Shown: positions 8,627-16,001, counted from the first letter of the stretch. The stretch is DNA of 28,788 bases from JAZSNA01 sp045536135 (GCA_045536135.1 JAZSNA010000030.1:1-28788), one strand, 5' to 3'. Notes: generated by a model not told the origin, from the letters alone. Made by a program: numbers and translations.

Positions 8627-9740
8627 TCTGTTATTTTTAATTTCTTTTTCTGTTTTTGCCAATAACAACTTTGAAACTTGGAAAACAGAACTTATTAAAT
8701 CAGAAAAAAACATTCAAAAAAAAGAATTATTAAACAAAATATCTTTTCTGCCAAAGGTAATAGAGCTGGATCGTCGCCAACCGGAAAAAACATTGCCATT
8801 TAGTGTCTATTTTAACAGAATGATTACTCCGCAACGACTTGAACAGGCTACATCTATTTATCAACAAAATTTACCGATTTTACTTAAAGCATCTGAAAAA
8901 TTCGGTATAGATACAAGTTATTTTATCGCATTTTGGGGAATGGAAACAAACTTTGGTCAAAATAAAGGGAACATTCAATCCTTATCCGCATTGGCAACAT
9001 TATCTTATGATGGCAGAAGAAAAGATTTTTTTAAGCAGCAACTGGATGAAATGTTAAATATTATTATCAATGAAGATATAGATATTCCTTTTTCTTCTTG
9101 GGCAGGGGCCTTCGGTCATTTCCAATTTATGCCGACAACATTTACCGGATATAAAATGAATGGAGATGACAAATTGCCGATTGATATTGTGAATTCATTT
9201 GAAGATGCAGTCTTTTCCGCAGGAAACTATTTACAGAAAATGGGATGGAAAAGGGGGAAAAAATGGGGAAAGAAAATTGTATTACCTGCAAACTTTAATA
9301 TGAATAATATTGATGTCAATTTATCAGCAAATGAATTACAAAAGGCCGGTATTGATATAGATAAAGGAATAGACAAAGCCAGAATAATTTTGCCTATGGG
9401 GATAAAAGGTCCGGCATTTTTGGTATATCATAATTTTGATGTTATCAAAAAATGGAATAATTCTGATTATTACGCTTTAATTATCGGAATAATGTCAGAT
9501 AAAATAAAAAATAGGGATGAAATTAATATCAATAACTATTTTATGGAAAAACGCTTTACAACAGATGAAATAAAGAAAATTCAAACATCTTTAAATGCCA
9601 AGGGTTTTTATTCTGATACCATCGATGGGGTATTGGGAAAGAAAACAAAACAAGCTATCAAAGGCTATCAGCAACAATCAAATCTGGTTGCAGACGGATA
9701 TTTATCTGAAAATTTATATAATTTAATAATATCAGGATAA
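8613..9740 (+). CDS. Lytic murein transglycosylase, MltB family, with peptidoglycan-binding domain
   Basis: This periplasmic enzyme cleaves the MurNAc-GlcNAc bond of peptidoglycan to form 1,6-anhydro-MurNAc ends. I chose ATG 8613 over the longer frame from 8520 because it begins directly with a signal peptide (MWKYSLLFLISFSVFA); the product is 375 residues. The SLT_2 catalytic domain follows, with the likely catalytic Glu at about residue 111 in FWGMETNFGQ, then SWAGAFGHFQFMPTTF and SAGNYLQKMGW. The C-terminus (about 315-375: IQTSLNAKGFYSDTIDGVLGKKT) is a PG_binding_1 repeat. There is no lipobox, so the protein is soluble. It overlaps ptsP by 14 bases and is presumably cotranscribed with it. 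The exact Mlt subtype is not settled. Confidence 0.92.
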   Translation: MWKYSLLFLISFSVFANNNFETWKTELIKSEKNIQKKELLNKISFLPKVIELDRRQPEKTLPFSVYFNRMITPQRLEQATSIYQQNLPILLKASEKFGIDTSYFIAFWGMETNFGQNKGNIQSLSALATLSYDGRRKDFFKQQLDEMLNIIINEDIDIPFSSWAGAFGHFQFMPTTFTGYKMNGDDKLPIDIVNSFEDAVFSAGNYLQKMGWKRGKKWGKKIVLPANFNMNNIDVNLSANELQKAGIDIDKGIDKARIILPMGIKGPAFLVYHNFDVIKKWNNSDYYALIIGIMSDKIKNRDEININNYFMEKRFTTDEIKKIQTSLNAKGFYSDTIDGVLGKKTKQAIKGYQQQSNLVADGYLSENLYNLIISG

Positions 9741-9788
9741 TTTTCCGTTTGAATACAAGAAAAAAATCATTTAAATTATAAAAAATGC

Positions 9789-9817
9789 TTGCAAAGAAGT
9801 GTCGTTTCTTTTATACT
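9789..9817 (+). promoter_or_regulatory. Strong sigma70-like promoter for the small Cys-rich frame
   Basis: TTGCAA (9789-9794) and TATACT (9812-9817) are exactly 17 bases apart. The expected start is near 9824. A strong ribosome-binding site, GGAGGGG (9850-9856), follows just before ATG 9860. Confidence 0.6.
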
Positions 9818-9859
9818 GTTCTTATTGGTAAAAAAACAACAAAAAAAATGGAGGGGAAT

Positions 9860-10054
9860 ATGAAAGAAGAACGTGGCTGTTGATAGTGATTGTCCATGTT
9901 ATACCTGTTGTCCGAAAGAATATCCAAATGTTGTCAATAACGGTTCTTGTTGCTCACAGAAACCGTCGGATATGAAGAGGATAATGCAGGGGGTGTTTTA
10001 TGCCTTGATTCAGAAGAAATTCCTTGGGAGTTATCCAATAGTATCGTTAAGTAA
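9860..10054 (+). pseudogene. Small Cys-rich protein gene interrupted by two compensating frameshifts
   Basis: ATG 9860, with an ideal RBS, opens MKEERGC and then hits TGA at 9881. One base on, the next frame continues as DSDCPCYTCCPKEYPNVV and NNGSCC; around 9960 the original frame resumes as TETVGYEEDNAGG and VLCLDSEEIPWELSN, ending at TAA 10052. An extra T near 9879-9881 and a missing base near 9960 would explain this, giving an intact protein of about 64 residues with eight or so Cys. The Cys-Cys pairs recall the large Cys-rich protein at 28054-28788. It may be a decayed family member, a sequencing or assembly error, or recoding. No signal peptide is seen, and the function is unknown. The 9741-9859 stretch holds only the promoter and RBS. 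Confidence 0.5.
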
Positions 10055-10108
10055 TAATATCAGAAAAAGTCGTCAGAAATGGCGAATTTTTTATTTTCAT
10101 AAATATAA

Positions 10109-10140
10109 AAAAACACCACAGGTTTTTCCGTGGTGTTTTT
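10109..10140. terminator. Bidirectional rho-independent terminator
   Basis: AAAAACACCAC (10109-10119) pairs with GTGGTGTTTTT (10130-10140) around a ten-base loop, an 11-bp stem with T-tracts on both strands. It can end transcription of the small Cys-rich gene from the left and of the tRNA from the right. Confidence 0.85.
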
Positions 10141-10143
10141 AAT

Positions 10144-10220
10144 TGGCGCGCTCGGTAGGATTCGAACCCGCAACCTTCTGATCCGTAGTCAGATGCTCTA
10201 TCCAATTGAGCTACGAGCGC
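10144..10220 (-). tRNA. tRNA-Arg (anticodon ACG)
   Basis: The minus strand folds into a full cloverleaf of 77 bases including an encoded CCA (10144-10146). The acceptor arms GCGCTCG and CGAGCGC pair perfectly, the D stem is GCTC/GAGC, the anticodon stem TCTGA/TCAGA and the loop CTACGGA with anticodon ACG, which is normally edited to ICG by TadA to read CGU, CGC and CGA. The T loop is TTCGAAT. The T stem (GCGGG with CCTAC) contains one C-A mismatch and one G-U pair, which is unusual but tolerable. Confidence 0.95.
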
Positions 10221-10233
10221 TTAACTGAATCAG

Positions 10234-10261
10234 ATTATACATATTTTTTTTCTTTTTGCAA
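10234..10261 (-). promoter_or_regulatory. Predicted promoter of tRNA-Arg
   Basis: On the minus strand TTGCAA (10256-10261) and a perfect TATAAT (10234-10239) are 16 bases apart, with the start expected a few bases before the mature tRNA end at 10220. The -35 context GCTTGCAAA is the same as in the promoter at 9789. Confidence 0.65.
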
Positions 10262-10288
10262 GCACTTTTTTAAAAAAAATAAAAAAAA

Positions 10289-11032
10289 TTATTTTAAAAC
10301 CTTTATCGGACCTTTTTCGGAACCGCTGACAAACTGTCGAACATATGGATTTCGGGTTTTTTCAAGCTCTGCCACAGTCCCTATCCAAATAATCTTCCCC
10401 TCGTAAAGCATGGCGATTCGATCCGCTATTTTTTTGGCCGATGTCATATCGTGTGTAATCGTCAGAGCAGTTGCACCCATTTTCTTTACCGTATTAACAA
10501 TCAAATTATTAATAACATCAGACATAATCGGATCAAGCCCCGTTGTCGGTTCGTCAAAAAATATAATTTGAGGATTTGTCGCAATCGCCCGAGCCAATCC
10601 AACACGCTTTTTCATACCACCAGATAAATCCGCCGGATATAAATGATGGGATTCTTTTCCCAATCCGACGCTTAAAAGCTTCTTACGTGCAATTTCATAT
10701 GCCGATTCCTTATCCATTTTTTGGACTAATGCGAATGCAACATTTTCAATAACATTTAAACTGTCAAATAATGCAGCCCCTTGAAAAAGCATGCCAATTT
10801 GTTGATTGGTTTTTTCACAGATTGGTTGCCCATCTATGCTAATTTCACCGGAATCCGGTTTTAACAGCCCCAAAATACACTTTAATGTCACGGATTTACC
10901 GGTCCCGGAGCCTCCAATAATCACCAAAGATTCGCCCTTATTAACGGTTAAATTCAAATCATTTAAAACAACTTTATTTCCAAAGCGTTTATGAACATGG
11001 GATAAAACAATTTTTTCTGTTATTTTTTTCAT
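10289..11032 (-). CDS. mlaF: ABC transporter ATP-binding protein, MlaF family (phospholipid traffic)
   Basis: This is the ATPase that, with MlaE, drives phospholipid movement between inner and outer membrane. The 247 residues show Walker A GGSGTGKS (40-47), a Q-loop in GMLFQGAALFDSL, the signature LSGGM (136-140), Walker B IIFFDEPTTGLDP (Asp160, Glu161) and the switch His in THDMT (about 194). The phrase ALFDSLNVIENVAF and the order LSGGMKKRVGLARAI are typical of MlaF. The ATG (11030-11032) overlaps the mlaE stop as ATGA. No mlaD, mlaC or mlaB follows; the next feature is the tRNA. Confidence 0.9.
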   Translation of the reverse strand: MKKITEKIVLSHVHKRFGNKVVLNDLNLTVNKGESLVIIGGSGTGKSVTLKCILGLLKPDSGEISIDGQPICEKTNQQIGMLFQGAALFDSLNVIENVAFALVQKMDKESAYEIARKKLLSVGLGKESHHLYPADLSGGMKKRVGLARAIATNPQIIFFDEPTTGLDPIMSDVINNLIVNTVKKMGATALTITHDMTSAKKIADRIAMLYEGKIIWIGTVAELEKTRNPYVRQFVSGSEKGPIKVLK

Positions 11033-11802
11033 ATGTTAAAAAAGACCTCGGTTAAAAGATAATTAAAAATTAAAATTAAAATAGATGATGAAACAACAGC
11101 ATTTGTTGTAGAATTTCCGACACCTTGTGCACCACCTTTTGAATAATATCCATTATAACATCCCATCAAAGTAATGATAAATCCAAAGGCACCCCCTTTG
11201 ACAAGACCAATAATAATATCGTTTATTTTCAAGTAGTTCCATGTATTTATTAAATAAGTAGTTGAATTAAAATCAAGCTTATAAACACCAATAATATAAC
11301 CGCCATAAATCCCGATAATATCCCCAATAAATACCAAGATCGGCAACATAATAACACCCGCCAAAATTCTGGGAGAAATTAAATACTTAAACGGATTTGT
11401 AGATAATGTGGAAAGGGCATCTATTTGCTCTGAAACACGCATTGTTCCGATTTCTGCCGCCATGGAGGCTCCTATTCGTCCGGCCACCATTAATCCGCCC
11501 ATAACCGGAGCCAACTCTCGTGTGACAGCGATTAAAACAACCATTGCAACAGCACCTTCGGCAGATAAACCGGAAAACCCCGTATAAGTTTGCAAAGCAA
11601 TAACCATACCGGAAAAAAGAGTCGTCATAGCCACAACCGGTAGCGAATAAAAACCGATTTCAATCATCTGTCCAAGCAAGACTTTAAAATAAAAGGGTGG
11701 ACGAAAAATATGAACAACACAGTTAATTGTAAAACTTGCCAATTGTCCGACTGCACCCAAAAAACGAATAAAAACATGGCCGATAAGTTGTAAAAATTTC
11801 AT
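11029..11802 (-). CDS. mlaE: ABC transporter permease, MlaE family
   Basis: This inner-membrane permease partners MlaF in phospholipid transport. I place the start at ATG 11802 (MKFLQLIGHVFIRFLG, 257 residues): GGAG stands six bases upstream, and the predicted promoter's transcription start near 11819 lies downstream of the longer frame's start at 11853. Several membrane helices are visible, with the family block VAVTRELAPVMGGLMVAGRIG-like segment (read here as VTRELAPVMGGLMVAGRIGA, then MAAEIGTMRVSEQIDAL) that forms the coupling helix facing the ATPase. It is coupled to mlaF through ATGA. Confidence 0.92.
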   Translation of the reverse strand: MKFLQLIGHVFIRFLGAVGQLASFTINCVVHIFRPPFYFKVLLGQMIEIGFYSLPVVAMTTLFSGMVIALQTYTGFSGLSAEGAVAMVVLIAVTRELAPVMGGLMVAGRIGASMAAEIGTMRVSEQIDALSTLSTNPFKYLISPRILAGVIMLPILVFIGDIIGIYGGYIIGVYKLDFNSTTYLINTWNYLKINDIIIGLVKGGAFGFIITLMGCYNGYYSKGGAQGVGNSTTNAVVSSSILILIFNYLLTEVFFNI

Positions 11803-11825
11803 TTTTTCTCCTACTTTTAAATAGA

Positions 11826-11853
11826 AGTATATCGGAAAAAAAGATTTTTTCAA
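11826..11853 (-). promoter_or_regulatory. Predicted promoter of mlaE-mlaF
   Basis: Minus-strand TTGAAA (11848-11853) and TATACT (11826-11831) are 16 bases apart. Transcription would begin near 11819, which supports the mlaE start at 11802. The promoter lies in the gap after the LuxR-type gene. Confidence 0.6.
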
Positions 11854-11861
11854 ACTTTTTT

Positions 11862-12482
11862 TTAAATTATTCCTAATTTTTGGGCATTCAAAACAATTTG
11901 TGTGCGATTTGTTGCATTCAACTTAACAAATAAATTATGAATATGTAATTTAACCGTCGGTTCGGATATATTCATTTTAGACATAATTTTCTTATTGGAA
12001 TATCCCATAGCCAAATAAGATAAAACCTCTTTCTGTCGTCCCGTTAATTGATTACCGTCCGGCAAATAGGGGGATATCAAAGTTGATTGATTTAAAATTT
12101 GCGGTGATAAATACAATCCACCATTTAAAATAAAGTGTAAAATATTATCCATAGATGATTGAAAATCTCTCAAAGAAATAAAAGCCACTAATCCTTGATT
12201 AAAAAAATCTTCGGCTTGTGCTATGGAAATTTTATCGGAAATTAAAACAATTCGTGTTTTTTGACACAAAGTCAATAACTCTTGAAGGCGTTCAATCCAG
12301 CGAAAACCAAGTATATTTATATCAATAAAAATAAATTCAACATTATCCTTTTTAATCAAATCGAACAAAGCACAATCCCATGTTGAGCATTCTTTGATAA
12401 ATGATTTCGGTTTTATACGTAATAGTATATCTTTTAAAAATGTTCGGATTTCTGTATTTTTTTCACCTAAGATTATATTCAT
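11862..12482 (-). CDS. LuxR/NarL-type response regulator with degenerate receiver
   Basis: The product (206 residues from the chosen ATG 12482, seven bases after the RBS AGAGGGGG; a longer frame starts at 12503) has a receiver-like N-terminal domain and a C-terminal LuxR helix-turn-helix: LTGRQKEVLSYLAMGYSNKKI, SEPTVKLHIHNLFVKL. The phosphoacceptor Asp is kept (about residue 54 in FIFIDINI). The usual acidic pair near the N-terminus reads GEKN, and the conserved Lys after the fourth strand appears replaced (AFISLRDF). Phosphorylation control may therefore be weak or absent. No histidine kinase is nearby. It lies 49 bases after the CcdA-like gene on the same strand and may share its transcript. 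Confidence 0.85.
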   Translation of the reverse strand: MNIILGEKNTEIRTFLKDILLRIKPKSFIKECSTWDCALFDLIKKDNVEFIFIDINILGFRWIERLQELLTLCQKTRIVLISDKISIAQAEDFFNQGLVAFISLRDFQSSMDNILHFILNGGLYLSPQILNQSTLISPYLPDGNQLTGRQKEVLSYLAMGYSNKKIMSKMNISEPTVKLHIHNLFVKLNATNRTQIVLNAQKLGII

Positions 12483-12531
12483 AATCATACCCCCTCTATA
12501 CATAAAGGAAATATAGTATAAATAAATCTTA

Positions 12532-13164
12532 TCAAGGGATAAAATATATTATTGTATAATAAAAACTTAAACCCATAAATATAAAACCGGTGACCAACCG
12601 ACCATATTCTTCAATCAATGGAGCAATATGGTAAAATAGGGATAACTTTTGACTGAAAAAAGCAATCATAAATCCAAAAATCAATACGGGTAATCCGGTT
12701 CCCAAACCATACAAGAAAAATCCCCAAAAACTTTCATAACTTAAAACAGATAAATAGAAACCTAAGGATATTGGACAAAAAGATGATGCAAACAACATAC
12801 CAATAACAAACGAGCCCAGATAACCCATTTTTTCAAAAAAGTGATGCGAACATACTTTTTTCTGACAATGACAAGCTTTTTTTGTTAATAAAATATAACC
12901 AATAACAAACAAAAGCGGAGCTGAAAAAATAGGAATATATTCTGATAACATCGGTATAAAATCAATATAAAAATAAAGAATAATATATCCTAAAGATAAA
13001 TAAAGAAAAATACGCCCTAAGGTATATAAAATTCCATTAATCAACGCTGAAATCGGATAAACGGCTTGACGATTTATATAACCAATTGCTGCAATTGTTG
13101 TTGCAATCACACATGAATCAAGTGAAGTTAAAATACCAAGCCACAAAGAAACTAAATAAATCAT
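12532..13164 (-). CDS. CcdA/DsbD-like (ArsG-type) polytopic membrane protein
   Basis: This is a six-helix inner-membrane protein of the cytochrome c biogenesis/DsbD transmembrane family, close in sequence pattern to proteins labelled ArsG-family permeases or SafE-like: LWLGILTSLDSCVIATTI, NGILYTLGRIFLYLSLGY, LFASSFCPISLGFYLSVL, GLGTGLPVLIFGFMIAFF. One Cys in each half (in DSCV and SFCP) matches the redox pair that carries reducing equivalents across the membrane in CcdA. A cytoplasmic loop KKACHCQKKVCSHH has three Cys and three His, a possible metal site. I prefer ATG 13164 (210 residues): the longer frame from 13200 starts with TTG, which also forms the -35 box of a promoter. The substrate is unknown. 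Confidence 0.7.
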   Translation of the reverse strand: MIYLVSLWLGILTSLDSCVIATTIAAIGYINRQAVYPISALINGILYTLGRIFLYLSLGYIILYFYIDFIPMLSEYIPIFSAPLLFVIGYILLTKKACHCQKKVCSHHFFEKMGYLGSFVIGMLFASSFCPISLGFYLSVLSYESFWGFFLYGLGTGLPVLIFGFMIAFFSQKLSLFYHIAPLIEEYGRLVTGFIFMGLSFYYTIIYFIP

Positions 13165-13171
13165 ACCTTTT

Positions 13172-13200
13172 GATATAGACTTGTTTTTTATAAAAATCAA
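13172..13200 (-). promoter_or_regulatory. Predicted promoter of the CcdA-like gene
   Basis: Minus-strand TTGATT (13195-13200) and TATATC (13172-13177) are 17 bases apart. The start would fall at about 13164-13165, right at the ATG, so the transcript would be leaderless. Confidence 0.45.
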
Positions 13201-13216
13201 ATTATTTTTTATATAA

Positions 13217-14149
13217 ATGAAAAAAATTATAAACTTAACTGTAAAGCTGACGGCAATATTTTTCTTAATTATTGCTATTCATTTAATAAAAAAAGAGATT
13301 GATAAAGTCGGGTGGATATCTATTTCAAATGATATTTTAAAAACACCGATTTATATTATAACTATATCGTTTTTGTGGGTAATTATAGACTTTATTGCCT
13401 TGTCCGAATACGATAATCTAGCTTTAAAATATTTAAATAAAAAAATACCATATCCACATGTATTGCTTGCTTCTTTTTTATCCTTTTCAATGACAAATAC
13501 AACCGGTCATTCATATATTGCCGGCGGTTCAATCAGATATATATTATATCAAAAATTTTTAAATAAAATTCAAATTTTTAAAATGATTGCCTTTGAAAGT
13601 ATAACATATTTACTTGGAATGATATCTTTATTTATATTAACAATGATAATGGCAGAAAAAAGCAATATATTAAAAAATTATACTGATTTAAAAGGATTAT
13701 ATATTGGAATATATATTTCATTTTTCTTACTTTTTTCATATTGGTTTTTCTTTATCAGGCAGAAAAGAAAAATTTTCAATATTACACCGCCGTCATTAAA
13801 AACGACAATAAAACAAGCCATACTCGGAGCCACGGATATCTCTTTGATTTCACTATGTTTTTATACGCTTTTAAATTTTCATATTCAAACAAACTTTTTA
13901 CATGTTTTTATTGTCTTTATTCTGGCTCAAATCATCGGTATATCCAGTCAGGTTCCGGGCGGAATAGGGGTCTTTGAAAGTGTCTTTTTAACTTTATATA
14001 TCCATATACCGTCAGAGAAATCCGGAATATTATCGGCCTTAATATCTTTCAGAGTTATTTACTATTTCATCCCATTTTTTATTTCAATATTCTTTTGGAT
14101 TTTAAGGATGTTTTATTATAAATTGACCTTTAAAAAAACAGGTGTATGA
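13217..14149 (+). CDS. MprF-type flippase domain protein (UPF0104 / YbhN family)
   Basis: The 310-residue polytopic membrane protein matches the N-terminal flippase part of MprF and the YbhN family: EYDNLALKYLNKKIPYPHV, SFSMTNTTGHSYIAGGSIRY, AQIIGISSQVPGGIGVFES. In MprF this domain moves aminoacylated phosphatidylglycerol to the outer leaflet; stand-alone copies are thought to translocate lipids or lipid-linked precursors. The aminoacyltransferase half is absent. The gene diverges from the CcdA-like gene across a very short gap, with no clear RBS before the ATG. Its end overlaps the exonuclease III gene tail-to-tail by 34 bases. The substrate cannot be told from sequence. Confidence 0.8.
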   Translation: MKKIINLTVKLTAIFFLIIAIHLIKKEIDKVGWISISNDILKTPIYIITISFLWVIIDFIALSEYDNLALKYLNKKIPYPHVLLASFLSFSMTNTTGHSYIAGGSIRYILYQKFLNKIQIFKMIAFESITYLLGMISLFILTMIMAEKSNILKNYTDLKGLYIGIYISFFLLFSYWFFFIRQKRKIFNITPPSLKTTIKQAILGATDISLISLCFYTLLNFHIQTNFLHVFIVFILAQIIGISSQVPGGIGVFESVFLTLYIHIPSEKSGILSALISFRVIYYFIPFFISIFFWILRMFYYKLTFKKTGV

Positions 14150-14877
14150 TCTGATGGTTTTTCAACTCCACGATATTCTTTTAAAATTCCGCTATTTTCA
14201 ACCATATCCTTTAAGTTTTTTGATATAAAAATCGTATCTAATAAAATACCGTTGTTTTTCGGCCAACATCCGCCTTGAAAATCCCAAAAAGAATAAAGAT
14301 GTTCTTGCGAATTAATTAAACGGACTGAGTTAATTAAACAATCTGATAAAACCGAAAATTTTTCACGAACGGGCGGTATCATTAAAGCCGTATCCTTAAA
14401 ATAGGCGGAATTATAAACATCTGTATCTTTTTCAATCACATTAAAGTCTCCACCCATAATGATATTTTTTTCAGAATCTATTGATTTGACATAAGTGTTC
14501 AATGCATCATACCAACGAAGTTTTTCCGCTAACTTTTCAGAACTTGCACACCCATTGGGAGCATAAACGGATATATATATCGTATCATCAATTTCGGCTT
14601 GAATAAAGCGAGCCTCATAAAACGGGAAATTCGGAATTTCATCGATAATATTCTTCATTTTATTTTTCGATAAAATAGCCACACCATTAAATCCCTTTTG
14701 TCCGCAAATTGCAATTTGATAACCCAATGATGATATATCTAAAAACGGGAAATTTTCATCTGTTGCTTTAATTTCTTGCAAAAAAACAACATCCGGATCT
14801 TCTTTTTCTAAAACAGAAATCAATGTGTTGATTCGAGCCCGAATTCCGGCAACATTATACGAAATTATTTTTTTCAT
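14116..14877 (-). CDS. xth: Exodeoxyribonuclease III (AP endonuclease, EEP family)
   Basis: This base-excision repair enzyme cuts 5' of abasic sites and has 3'-5' exonuclease activity. I chose ATG 14877 because the product then begins MKKIISYNVAGIRAR, the usual family start; the longer frame from 14910 opens with TTG. It has 253 residues and all catalytic blocks: FLQEIKA (metal-binding Glu), YAPNG, GGDFNV (Asp and Asn), LLDTIFIS and the final SDHTPV His. The usual RIDHI/RIDYI motif reads LLDTI, losing the aromatic or His residue. The 3' end overlaps the MprF-like gene. Confidence 0.92.
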   Translation of the reverse strand: MKKIISYNVAGIRARINTLISVLEKEDPDVVFLQEIKATDENFPFLDISSLGYQIAICGQKGFNGVAILSKNKMKNIIDEIPNFPFYEARFIQAEIDDTIYISVYAPNGCASSEKLAEKLRWYDALNTYVKSIDSEKNIIMGGDFNVIEKDTDVYNSAYFKDTALMIPPVREKFSVLSDCLINSVRLINSQEHLYSFWDFQGGCWPKNNGILLDTIFISKNLKDMVENSGILKEYRGVEKPSDHTPVFLKVNL

Positions 14878-14908
14878 TTGACAAACCATTTTTTTGAAAT
14901 AATATAAC
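14878..14908 (+). promoter_or_regulatory. Predicted promoter of the secreted HExxH gene
   Basis: A perfect TTGACA (14878-14883) abuts the start of the divergent exonuclease gene. Candidate -10 boxes are TAATAT (14900-14905, spacing 16) and TATAAC (14903-14908, spacing 19). The start would be within a few bases of ATG 14913. Confidence 0.4.
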
Positions 14909-14912
14909 AAGT

Positions 14913-15548
14913 ATGTATTATAAATATTTTTTAGTATTTGTCACTCTTTTTTTAAACATTTTTTCAATAAATGCTTTTTCCTGTACTGGGAAAAAGGTTT
15001 ATCCCAATACAACCATCAAAATTGCCTCTCCCGTATATGATCATTCTAAGTCTGCATCTCAATTTCCGGGTAAAATGTGGAAAAATGCACTAGGCCTAAC
15101 TGTTGCCAAAACATCAATCAAAACAGAACTGGAAGTTGAAAGTATGTCCACACAGATGCAAACTTGCTTATATCCTAAAAATGTATCTGTTGAAATTGAA
15201 ATAAAGCCTATGACGGTTTATATTGATAAAAAGTATAAAAAGAACTCATGTCAATATAAAGTTATTAAGGATCATGAAAATTATCATGTCCGTGTTCACA
15301 CAGAAGGGTGGGAAGCCTTTACCCCAAAGATAAAGGAAGCCGTCCAAAAGGCTGTTGATAAAATAAAACCCATCACAATACACCCGACAAGCAATATCAA
15401 TTTATATATTGATGATATGGGGAAACAAATCAAAAACGACCTTCAACCGCTATTGGATTATATTCAAAAAATCATTGAGCGTGAAAATCAAGAAATAGAT
15501 ACTGACGAATCTTATCGAAAAGAATCGAAAAAATGCCCTTCATGGTAA
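14913..15548 (+). CDS. Secreted protein with HExxH motif, putative zinc protease (DUF922-like)
   Basis: The 211-residue product starts with a signal peptide (MYYKYFLVFVTLFLNIFSINAF, cleaved before SCTGKK). The mature part carries HENYH (in KDHENYHVRVH, near 15274-15300), an HExxH zinc-protease signature, preceded by a Cys (SCQYKVI). This Cys-then-HExxH order resembles predicted secreted zinc-dependent proteases of the DUF922 type. Four Cys in the mature part may form two disulfides. The C-terminus is charged and probably helical. It converges with ruvX (nine-base overlap). Protease activity is inferred from one motif and could be wrong. Confidence 0.6.
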   Translation: MYYKYFLVFVTLFLNIFSINAFSCTGKKVYPNTTIKIASPVYDHSKSASQFPGKMWKNALGLTVAKTSIKTELEVESMSTQMQTCLYPKNVSVEIEIKPMTVYIDKKYKKNSCQYKVIKDHENYHVRVHTEGWEAFTPKIKEAVQKAVDKIKPITIHPTSNINLYIDDMGKQIKNDLQPLLDYIQKIIERENQEIDTDESYRKESKKCPSW

Positions 15549-16001
15549 TAATGATAAGCGATCCAACGCATTTTGTAAGATTAAGACAGCAGAGTTAGAA
15601 TCAATAATCTGTTTTTGCCTTTTTCTGGATAAATCCGCTTGTTTAATCATAATGGATGAGACGGCACGACTGGTTAAACGTTCATCCCAAAATAAAATCG
15701 GAATAGGCATTTTTTCATATAGTTTTTCAGCGAACTTCCGAACAATTTGAGCCTGTTCCCCCTCGGTCCCATTCATCAACAAAGGCATCCCGATAATAAT
15801 TCCGCCGATTTGTCTATCCTTTATTTTCTCAATTAATTCCCTGACCGAAGAAACATTCCCAATCGGGCTGGCTGACAACCATAACATATCCGAAATAGAA
15901 AGTCCAATTCGCTTAACTCCAAAGTCAATCCCAAGTATTTGACAATGAGGCAATAATTTTTTTTTAAAAATATCTGGCGAAAAGTCTTGCATTTGTGTCA
16001 T
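15540..16001 (-). CDS. ruvX: Holliday junction resolvase-like protein RuvX (YqgF), pre-16S rRNA nuclease
   Basis: This small RNase H-fold nuclease takes part in 16S rRNA 5' end maturation. The conserved blocks are ILGIDFGVKRIGLSIS (first catalytic Asp), GGIIIGMPLLMNGTEGEQA, PILFWDERLTSRAVSSI (second acidic site) and IDSNSAVLILQNAL (third Asp). I chose ATG 16001 (153 residues): the longer frame from 16064 would run through the divergent rpiB start and its RBS. ATG 15992 is also possible. The family is normally about 140-155 residues, in agreement. Confidence 0.92.
   Translation of the reverse strand: MTQMQDFSPDIFKKKLLPHCQILGIDFGVKRIGLSISDMLWLSASPIGNVSSVRELIEKIKDRQIGGIIIGMPLLMNGTEGEQAQIVRKFAEKLYEKMPIPILFWDERLTSRAVSSIMIKQADLSRKRQKQIIDSNSAVLILQNALDRLSLLP

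Noticed and set aside
11803..11853. Longer start for mlaE
   Set aside because: The extension lies upstream of the predicted transcription start, while ATG 11802 has a good GGAG site.
13217..14149. Full-length MprF lysyl-phosphatidylglycerol synthase
   Set aside because: Only the flippase-type membrane domain is present; the reading frame ends before any aminoacyltransferase domain and the next gene is on the opposite strand.
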